From LB3-1 sp036401895 (GTDB lineage Bacteria > Chloroflexota > Chloroflexia > Chloroflexales > Kallotenuaceae): a DNA stretch of 17,806 bases. Location: NCBI GenBank assembly GCA_036401895.1, contig DASWTW010000016.1, forward strand, positions 1-17,806. The letters are read 5' to 3'. The notes under the pieces were generated by a model, which saw only the letters and a program-made list of their open reading frames with translations, ran no database searches and had not been told where the DNA came from. Both the position numbers and the translations under genes were made by a program. Position 1 is the first letter of the stretch, and every line of letters starts with the position of its first letter. Positions 7,995 through 13,722 of the stretch are shown here, one piece after another.

Positions 7995-8117
7995 GGTTCT
8001 AACGCTCCTTTCGAAATCTTCTAAGACTCAATAACATTGTCGCCGGTAATGCCCGACATCAAGAGAAGCGTTAGGAAAGGAGACAGTTAAAACAAGCCTA
8101 ACTTCTTTTGATGTGTT
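7995..8117 (-). promoter_or_regulatory. Structured 5' leader that can sequester the ribosome binding site
   Basis: The predicted transcript starts near 8117. The segments 8097-8114 and 8056-8075 pair over 17 bp with one mismatch and a 2-nt bulge, giving a hairpin 2-3 nt from the 5' end. The 3' arm (8061-8074) can instead pair with the ribosome site region (7999-8012): 13 of 14 positions pair, including two G-U. The hairpin loop also contains CTCCTTTC (8075-8082), a perfect complement of GAAAGGAG. The two folds are mutually exclusive for the 3' arm. Its function as a switch is inferred. Confidence 0.5.
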
Positions 8118-8123
8118 AATAAT

Positions 8124-8152
8124 AGTATAGCAACCACATGCGGTGGTGTCAA
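8124..8152 (-). promoter_or_regulatory. Sigma-70 promoter of the short subtilisin gene
   Basis: Minus-strand TTGACA (8147-8152), 17 bp and TATACT (8124-8129). This is five of six matches at -10 and a perfect -35 with ideal spacing. Confidence 0.8.
8133..8147. promoter_or_regulatory. Operator-like dyad in the short subtilisin promoter
   Basis: ACCAC-ATGCG-GTGGT is a perfect 5+5+5 inverted repeat filling the promoter spacer and touching the -35. Its position and sequence match the dyads in front of the other two proteases. Confidence 0.6.
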
Positions 8153-8389
8153 TCACTTTATAAAAATCACTAAACTTTTAGCACGGCTCAGGCGGCTCTA
8201 GCGTCTGGTAAGGCAGCTCCTGAATCGGACGGGCGTATGAACATAGAAATGAGGAGCGCTCCGCCTCCACAGCCTTGGCACTGTGATACAATCACTGCTG
8301 TGTTCGCACCCTCGTTCCACGCACACCACCTTTGTCTTTTGTTAAGCGAAACCACGCTGGTTTCAGGATTTCAGCTTGAAAGGGGCAAT
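8153..8389. other. Divergent intergenic region between the short subtilisin promoter and the KTSC-like gene
   Basis: This 237-bp region holds an extended -10 element for the KTSC-like gene (TG at 8284, TACAAT at 8287-8292; no convincing -35) and a perfect inverted repeat GAAACCA-CGC-TGGTTTC at 8348-8364. An isolated half-site ACACCAC also occurs near 8325. No coding sequence is apparent; an ORF start at 8237 has no ribosome site. Confidence 0.45.
8348..8364. promoter_or_regulatory. 17-bp perfect inverted repeat upstream of the KTSC-like gene
   Basis: GAAACCA-CGC-TGGTTTC (7+3+7) ends 25 bp before ATG 8390, inside the predicted leader. It could be a repressor site or an RNA hairpin; nothing in the sequence decides. 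Confidence 0.4.
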
Positions 8390-8617
8390 ATGGAACAGTA
8401 TCAGAACCTTAGCGGTGACTCAGGCGTTGTCGCGTATGAAATAGGTGATGACTCGATAACCGTGGAGTTTAGCAGGGGAGGCGTTTATCGCTACGATTAT
8501 GAAAGTGCGGGTCGTGAGGCGATTGAGCGCATGAAGGAGCTGGCGCACGCCGGCCGGGGCTTGAATACGTACATCAATCAGACGGTTAAGCAGCAATTCG
8601 CAGAAAAGCTAAACTGA
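8390..8617 (+). CDS. Small KTSC-domain-like protein
   Basis: A 75-aa protein. Residues 13-36 (VVAYEIGDDSITVEFSRGG then VYRYDY) form the strand pattern typical of KTSC domains, which are short and of uncertain biochemical role, with suggested nucleic-acid links. The second half, REAIERMKELAHAGRGLNTYINQ, fits the conserved helix and the 'GLN-YIN' ending. No signal peptide or membrane segment is present, so it is cytosolic. ATG 8390 is preferred to 8237 because AAGGGG lies 4 nt upstream and the KTSC fold begins directly after. It lies alone on the plus strand between two paralogous proteases, convergent with the second. The family call is moderate; function is unknown. Confidence 0.8.
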   Translation: MEQYQNLSGDSGVVAYEIGDDSITVEFSRGGVYRYDYESAGREAIERMKELAHAGRGLNTYINQTVKQQFAEKLN

Positions 8618-8653
8618 ACGTTCCACCCGGAATGATCAGGCTATACATGACGC

Positions 8654-8689
8654 AGCGGCAGCACTCAGGATCGATTGAGTGCCGCCGCT
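8654..8689. terminator. Hairpin between the convergent KTSC-like and long subtilisin genes
   Basis: AGCGGC plus GCACTCA (8654-8667) pairs with TGAGTGC plus GCCGCT (8676-8689), with one A/C mismatch between the two arm segments, giving 13 bp and an 8-nt loop. It sits midway between the two stops (8617 and 8720). Neither side has a strong T tract, so it is a probable rather than certain bidirectional terminator. Confidence 0.55.
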
Positions 8690-8719
8690 CGCTGTCTTAT
8701 AAGTGGAAACTGCGGAGCG

Positions 8720-10468
8720 CTACGGATTGACCAGCACCACGCCGTTACTGGTCGCGCGATAGTCCTGCGGGATATTGAGAAACCCGCTGACCTTGACGGT
8801 CCAGGTTCCGGCCACAGGATTATTGACATGGACGGTCTCGTTGGCGTAGTTGTAGACCGATTGGATCACCTCGGATTTGGCGACAAGCGCGCCCTGCGGA
8901 TTGTACAGGTACAGGTTGAGATCGCTGGCGATCGTGCTCCAATCGACGGCGACATCCAGCGAGAGTGTGCCGGGCGCAACCGTAACCGTGCGCGTATCGC
9001 TGGCAGCCAGGCCGGGCAGACTCACGCCGACGTTGCCGGTCCAGGTGCTGGTCTGATCGTAGACCTGATATTCTTCGCCGGTCCGTGGATCGCGATATTT
9101 GCGCACATTCTTGATCTGCCTGGCGGTCTCGACGGCTTTGCGAGCGTTGAGATAGCCGGCGCCCGCCGCGTACTCCTGATAATCCGGCAGCGGCGTGGCG
9201 GTATTGATCAGCACGCGTTTGATCACATCCGGTGTGAGATTCGGATTAGCCTGCACCATCAGCGCGATCGCGCCCGAGACGTGCGGCGCGGCCATGCTAG
9301 TGCCATTGGCAACCGTGTAGTAGGGTAGATATTGCGGCTGGAGATACAGCGGATCAGTGGCAAGGTTGGGCACGTTGGTTGCCACGCCGGTCAGCGCGCG
9401 ATCCGAGGCGATCAGATAGCCCGGCGCGGTCAGAGTCGGATGGTAGAAATCGCTGCCGGGAATGCCGCGCGACGAGAAGAACGAAACGTTCCGGCCGTCT
9501 TTATCGCCCGCCGCCACGCCAATCACCCACGGCGCAACGCTGTAGGTGTTCAGCGTATCGGTGTTGGAGCCGGAGTTGCCCGAGGCGAAGACCACCGCAA
9601 TGCCTGCGTCGTGGAGCGCTTTGGTCGCGACATTGACCGGATTGTTGGGATCGAAGCCGGGAATGATGTTGCCCCAGCTACAGTTGACAACCCGAATATT
9701 GTACTGCTGTTTATGCGCGATGATCCAGTCGAAGCTGGCCAGCGCCGTAAAGATCTCGATCGCCTCGCCCGCGCCAAGGCCGATCAGATTCGAGCGCGGC
9801 GCTACACCGCGGTAGTACTGGCTGCTGGCCGCCCCGGACGCGCCGATGATGCCGGCTACATGCGTGCCGTGGCCGCCGCTGGTATCGGTATTGGGCAGAT
9901 TCTCCAGGTACCAGACCGGCAGATTCAGCATATCGAGATCCACACCGGCGGCATACTGTAGCCCGATCACCTTGGTATTTTGCACGGTCTTCGAGCCGTA
10001 CTGGAGATCGGGATTCAGCCCGTCGATGCCGGTGTCGACCACCGCGACGCCGACGCCCTCGCCCTGATAGCCGTAGTCGGCCCACACGCTGGCCGCGCCG
10101 ATCGTGTTGACGCTCTCGCGCAAGAAATATTGCAGCCGCTGATTCGCATACACCGAGCGAACGCCGCTCAGCTGCTTGATCAGCTCGATCTGCGCGGGCG
10201 TCGCCAGCACGCCAACCATCGGCAGCCGCCGCAGCGGAGCGATCGACGCGCCGAGATTGAGCAAGCCCGTCAGCTGTGTGAGCGTCGGCTGCGCGTCAAA
10301 GGTCACGATCACGGGGAGCGGCAGGCCCGGCACTGCTGTTTGGAGCTGCTGCGTCAACGCCGGATCGATGATCAGCGTGGCAGCTCGGCTTTGACGCGGC
10401 GTTATAGTGAATGCCAGGGTGAGAAGTCCGACCAGAAAGAGGCTGAGCAGTCGGGATATGCGGAGCAT
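8720..10468 (-). CDS. Secreted subtilisin-like serine protease (S8) with C-terminal PPC-like domain
   Basis: Predicted extracellular S8 peptidase of 582 aa. Residues 1-30 are a signal peptide (MLRISRLL, hydrophobic core, SRAA). A propeptide follows at about 45-118. The triad is D145 (AVVDTGIDG), H200 (GHGTHVAG) and S391 (NGTSMAAP), with oxyanion N298 (FASGNSG). A linker at 450-475 leads to a beta-rich PPC-like domain, 476-582 (TSWTGNVGVSLPG, SDLNLYLYNPQG, GTWTVKVSG). Long shared blocks (YSVAPWVIGVAAG, HDAGI-VVFASGN) show it is a paralogue of the gene at 6675-7994. ATG 10468 has AAGGA 7 nt upstream; an in-frame ATG at 10483 has no such site. The predicted leader is only about 25 nt, so it lacks the paralogue's leader structure while sharing its promoter dyad. 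Confidence 0.95.
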   Translation of the reverse strand: MLRISRLLSLFLVGLLTLAFTITPRQSRAATLIIDPALTQQLQTAVPGLPLPVIVTFDAQPTLTQLTGLLNLGASIAPLRRLPMVGVLATPAQIELIKQLSGVRSVYANQRLQYFLRESVNTIGAASVWADYGYQGEGVGVAVVDTGIDGLNPDLQYGSKTVQNTKVIGLQYAAGVDLDMLNLPVWYLENLPNTDTSGGHGTHVAGIIGASGAASSQYYRGVAPRSNLIGLGAGEAIEIFTALASFDWIIAHKQQYNIRVVNCSWGNIIPGFDPNNPVNVATKALHDAGIAVVFASGNSGSNTDTLNTYSVAPWVIGVAAGDKDGRNVSFFSSRGIPGSDFYHPTLTAPGYLIASDRALTGVATNVPNLATDPLYLQPQYLPYYTVANGTSMAAPHVSGAIALMVQANPNLTPDVIKRVLINTATPLPDYQEYAAGAGYLNARKAVETARQIKNVRKYRDPRTGEEYQVYDQTSTWTGNVGVSLPGLAASDTRTVTVAPGTLSLDVAVDWSTIASDLNLYLYNPQGALVAKSEVIQSVYNYANETVHVNNPVAGTWTVKVSGFLNIPQDYRATSNGVVLVNP

Positions 10469-10499
10469 ACAAGTTCCTTGCATAGCATTAGGTTGCTGA

Positions 10500-10528
10500 A
10501 TTATAGGCACCCTGAAAAGTGGTGTCAA
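10500..10528 (-). promoter_or_regulatory. Perfect-consensus sigma-70 promoter of the long subtilisin gene
   Basis: Minus-strand TTGACA (10523-10528), 17 bp and TATAAT (10500-10505): both hexamers and the spacing are consensus. Such a strong promoter normally needs a repressor, which fits the dyad in its spacer. Confidence 0.85.
10509..10523. promoter_or_regulatory. Degenerate operator-like dyad in the long subtilisin promoter
   Basis: ACCCT-GAAAA-GTGGT. The -35-proximal arm is identical to the other protease promoters; the distal arm keeps only ACC. Its placement relative to TTGACA is the same. Confidence 0.4.
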
Positions 10529-10566
10529 TAGATGTGATAGAGCAAAAATTGGACCGAGAACCGGGG

Positions 10567-10713
10567 AAAGAAAGGAACAAGGGAACAAAAGAACAAAGGA
10601 ACAAAGAAGGACCATCCATCTCCCTCGCCTGCTGCAACCGAGGACCAAGAACCAGTTGTCCACTAGGCGTTTCAGATCTATTTTGTTCCCTTGTTTACCT
10701 GTTCGTTTGTTCC
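10567..10713. repeat. Inverted octamer arrays at the end of the NB-ARC/TPR gene
   Basis: The left array (10567-10610) is about five copies of an 8-bp unit resembling GGAACAAA. The right array (10681-10713) is the same unit in inverse orientation. Within them, 10576-10590 and 10681-10695 are perfect 15-bp inverted repeats separated by 90 nt. The right array includes the stop and encodes the last residues of the NB-ARC/TPR protein. Possible roles are a terminator or a small non-autonomous repeat element; the sequence does not decide. Confidence 0.6.
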
Positions 10714-13178
10714 AAATCATCCAGCGCCGCCTGCGCAGCTTTCGTCGCCGGATGGTTCGCGCCAAGCCGCCGCGCGAAGATGGCCAGGGAGCGCACAAGG
10801 CAATCCCGTGCTGCCGGCACATCAACTTGTTGTTGCAGCGCTAGTCCCAGCCAATACAAGGTTGTCGCTGTATCGGGATGCTCCGAGCCAAGCACGCGCT
10901 CTCGCATCGCCAGCGCCTGCTCGTGGTAGCTGCGTGCTTCGGCGTAGCGTCCCTGTGCGTACAGCAAGCTGCCCAGGCTCATCAGGCTCAGAGCCGTGCC
11001 CGGATGCTCTGCGCCGAGCACGCGCTCATGAATCGCCAGCGCTTGCTGCAAGAAGCGTGACGCCGACGCGTATTCCTGCTGCGCACACAACACAACGCCT
11101 AGGCTGACCATCGTCTGCGCCGTGTCGGGATGCTCTGCGCCCAGGATCTGCTCCTGGATCGCCAGCGCCTGCTCAAGATAGCGCTGCGCCTCCGCATACT
11201 CGCCCAGCGACTCCATCACGACGCCGAGGCTAGACAGGCTGCGCGCTGTGGCCGGATGCTCCGCGCCGAGCACCAGCCGCTGGATCGCGACCGCTTGCTC
11301 GGCGTAGCGCCGCGCCTCCGCATACCTTCCCTGGAACCAGAGCACGCCGCCCAGCGTGTACACGCTCTGCGCCGTATCGGGATGCTCAAGGCCCAGCACG
11401 CGCTCCTGGATCGCCAGCGCCTGCTCAAGACGACGCTGCGCCTCCGCATACTCGCCTTGCCGCCAGAGCACCACGCCCAAATTGCTTAGACCGCGTGCGG
11501 TGTCGGGATGATCGGTGCCGCACAGCTGTTGCTGGATCGCCAGCGCCTGCTCCACGTAGCGCCGCGCTTCCGCATAGTTGCCGAGCAGCCGGATATGCAT
11601 ACCCAGCGCGCTATAAAGCCCGGCTGCCTGGGCATTCTGGTGCTGCGTGCTATCGGTGATAAAGCGGAGATGCTGCTGAAGCGCCATCAATGACCAGGGA
11701 TCGCCCGCGCGGTTGAGACAATCGGCGATCTGAAGCATCGTAGATTCCACAGCCGGCTGTGCCTCTGCGTCTACCGCGACAGTGCGGACGAACGCTACCA
11801 GCAGCCGGTGCAGGCGTAGCGCGTCGGCGTGATTGGTCTCAAGCAGGCCCAGATCGATCAAGCGATTCACAGCATCCTCGGCACGCAGCGCGGCATCGGG
11901 ATCGTCGCTTGGGCTGAGCGTGTGCAGCAGCAGCCAGCGCGGGATCGGCTCGCCAGGCGCGAAGCACGCCGCGCGAACGAGCAGCGTGCGGGCTAAGGCA
12001 TCGGTTGCATCTGTGGGATCGAGGCGGACATAGCTTTGCTCAAACGTGCGCGCCACATGCTGGACATGCCTGGTCGGCGAAAGCCCGGCCTCGCGCAGGG
12101 AATGATCGTCGAGGATCGTCGGCGTGCGCAGGCGCTGGAGATAGTGAGCCGGCGTCAGCGCGTGACGATACCTGGCCAGAAAGCTGCCGGCCAGGTACAG
12201 CGCCAGCGGCAGATCGCCCAGCGTATCGGCGATCGCTTCGAGATCGGCATCGGCTGATGGCAGGTCCGCGCGAAATGTGCGTAGCAGGGCGATACTTTCA
12301 CGGCGCGGCAGCACATCCAGCGGCACAGAATGCACGCCGAGCGCCGGGTCCCAGTGATGGCGGCGGCTCGTGATCAAGACGCGACAGCCGCCGTGCTGTG
12401 GCTGCCACTGATCGAGCAGTGCCGCGTCCTCGCAGTTATCAAAAACCAGCAGCCGAGGAATCGGCCGTTTCCAGGCGCGCCGCACCTGGCGTACCTGCTC
12501 ATCCAGCGGCAGTGATCCAAACTCAGCGCTGAGCTGCATGCCATCCACGCCACCACAGGCCGCTACTTCCACACGGATCGCCGCAGGATCGGCAAAGCTC
12601 AGCCAGAACACGCCGCCCCGGAAAAACTGTCCGTAGCGATGAACAAACTCACAGGCCAGCTGCGTCTTGCCGACACCGCCCAGGCCCGTCACCGCCGCGA
12701 CCTCCAGCTGACTGATCGCCGCAGTGCCGCTGTTGAGAACACGGGCTAGCTGCCGCAGATCGTGCTCCCGGCCGACGAAGAGCGGGTTGCGGCGCAGTGG
12801 CATATACGAGCCGGGCGGCAGCGGCCCAGGATCGGGGATGACGTCGATGGGCAGGCATGCTACCGGCGGCTCGTCCACAGCACCAGGCGGCGCCGGTCGA
12901 TCAACACCTGTGATCGGCGGCGCAAGGCGCGTCACATGGCGCTCACCGCTGACAACCTGAAAAAAACCTTCTCGATCAGCCTGGGGAATCTCCAGGCAGC
13001 GCGCCAGCCGCTCCGCGATCGCGCGCGAGGGACGCAATAGATCGGCTTCGATCTTGCGGATGGTCACCTCGGCGCAGCCAACCCGGTGAGCTAGGGCAAC
13101 CTGGGTGAGATCAAGGGCTTTCCGGCGGCGGCGGATCCATGGCCCCAGCGAAAAAAACTGCTCAGCGGTGTCTGACAT
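10695..13178 (-). CDS. XRE/NB-ARC/TPR STAND-type regulator
   Basis: An 827-aa cytosolic signal-transducing ATPase. An XRE-type helix-turn-helix covers residues 11-75 (WIRRRRKALDLTQVALAHRVG, IRKIE). The NB-ARC module has FVGRE (134-138), Walker A GLGGVGKT (165-172), Walker B LLVFDNC (243-249), a sensor-type CRVLITSR (265-272) and GDLPLAL (321-327). A winged-helix-like segment ends with H457 in RLHRLL. From about 520 to 815, seven kinesin-light-chain-like TPRs follow with an exact 42-residue period (HPDTA-type motifs at 557, 599, 641, 683, 725, 767, 809). Members of this family switch between ADP and ATP states after a ligand binds the repeats. ATG 13178 has GAGGA 5 nt upstream. The target is unknown; the subtilisin gene immediately downstream is a candidate by proximity only. 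Confidence 0.92.
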   Translation of the reverse strand: MSDTAEQFFSLGPWIRRRRKALDLTQVALAHRVGCAEVTIRKIEADLLRPSRAIAERLARCLEIPQADREGFFQVVSGERHVTRLAPPITGVDRPAPPGAVDEPPVACLPIDVIPDPGPLPPGSYMPLRRNPLFVGREHDLRQLARVLNSGTAAISQLEVAAVTGLGGVGKTQLACEFVHRYGQFFRGGVFWLSFADPAAIRVEVAACGGVDGMQLSAEFGSLPLDEQVRQVRRAWKRPIPRLLVFDNCEDAALLDQWQPQHGGCRVLITSRRHHWDPALGVHSVPLDVLPRRESIALLRTFRADLPSADADLEAIADTLGDLPLALYLAGSFLARYRHALTPAHYLQRLRTPTILDDHSLREAGLSPTRHVQHVARTFEQSYVRLDPTDATDALARTLLVRAACFAPGEPIPRWLLLHTLSPSDDPDAALRAEDAVNRLIDLGLLETNHADALRLHRLLVAFVRTVAVDAEAQPAVESTMLQIADCLNRAGDPWSLMALQQHLRFITDSTQHQNAQAAGLYSALGMHIRLLGNYAEARRYVEQALAIQQQLCGTDHPDTARGLSNLGVVLWRQGEYAEAQRRLEQALAIQERVLGLEHPDTAQSVYTLGGVLWFQGRYAEARRYAEQAVAIQRLVLGAEHPATARSLSSLGVVMESLGEYAEAQRYLEQALAIQEQILGAEHPDTAQTMVSLGVVLCAQQEYASASRFLQQALAIHERVLGAEHPGTALSLMSLGSLLYAQGRYAEARSYHEQALAMRERVLGSEHPDTATTLYWLGLALQQQVDVPAARDCLVRSLAIFARRLGANHPATKAAQAALDDLEQTNR
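10734..11621 (-). repeat. 126-bp tandem repeat encoding the TPR domain
   Basis: Seven coding units of exactly 126 bp (42 codons) follow each other without insertions, and neighbouring units remain similar at DNA level (recurring CTCCGCATACTCGCC and GGGATGCTC). This points to recent duplication or gene conversion and a repeat number that may differ between strains. Confidence 0.8.
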
Positions 13179-13722
13179 CGTATTCCTCTAGGGCTACAGG
13201 CTCTCAAGATTCAAATCCGGCTGTAGGAGATGGTTAGGTGATGATTCGTGGATCGCTACCGTCACGCAGCCATCGCGTCGGGAGTGTGCGCTCACGACAT
13301 CGACGAACGGCCCGGACATGACGCCCAGGCTGCGGCGTGAATGATAAGCAATCTACCTTGACGCATAGATGTGGGGGGTTGACTGAAAATTATATCGCTT
13401 TTTTATCGAAAACCGATACCCTGTGCAGCACCAAACATGATGTACTAGCAGCACACCAGCTTTTCCAGAATCTGTACGCTACGCCTATCAGGGGCCATCC
13501 CCTCATAAGCCTAAACACCTGGCACAAGCCTGCCGGCTCAACGTCGTAGGAGCAAGGACGCCTCCACACACAGGCATTCTGTGTCGTCGAGAGCGTCGTA
13601 TGCTGCTGTTTTTGCGACAGCGGCCGGCAGCGCCCTGCGCTGGCAGACCAGGATACGGAGCGTGTGAGTGTACAACATCCAGGATCGAGCGAGTCTGCTT
13701 AGTTTGCCAAGGAGTCCCCGCA
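13179..13722. other. 544-bp divergent intergenic region between the STAND regulator and the peroxidase
   Basis: No convincing gene is present. On the minus strand a TATAAT (13389-13394) about 210 bp before the regulator ATG is the best -10, with a weak -35. The imperfect dyad TATCG-N5-CGATA lies beside it, near 13405-13419. On plus, TTGACT (13379-13384) has no good -10 partner. CTACAG/CTGTAG can pair near 13194-13228 in the regulator leader. The protease-type ACCAC dyad is absent. A 70-codon ORF from 13337 lacks a ribosome site. Confidence 0.4.

Noticed and set aside
10469..10825. N-terminal extension of the long subtilisin
   Set aside because: It would overlap the end of the NB-ARC/TPR gene and the consensus promoter at 10500-10528, and the signal peptide starts at 10468.
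13358..13407. Plus-strand promoter (TTGACG or TTGACT) for the peroxidase
   Set aside because: Neither -35 candidate has an acceptable -10 at 16-18 bp, and the distance to the gene is over 300 bp.
13337..13549. 70-codon plus-strand ORF in the divergent region
   Set aside because: No ribosome site and no recognisable fold or composition typical of the neighbours.
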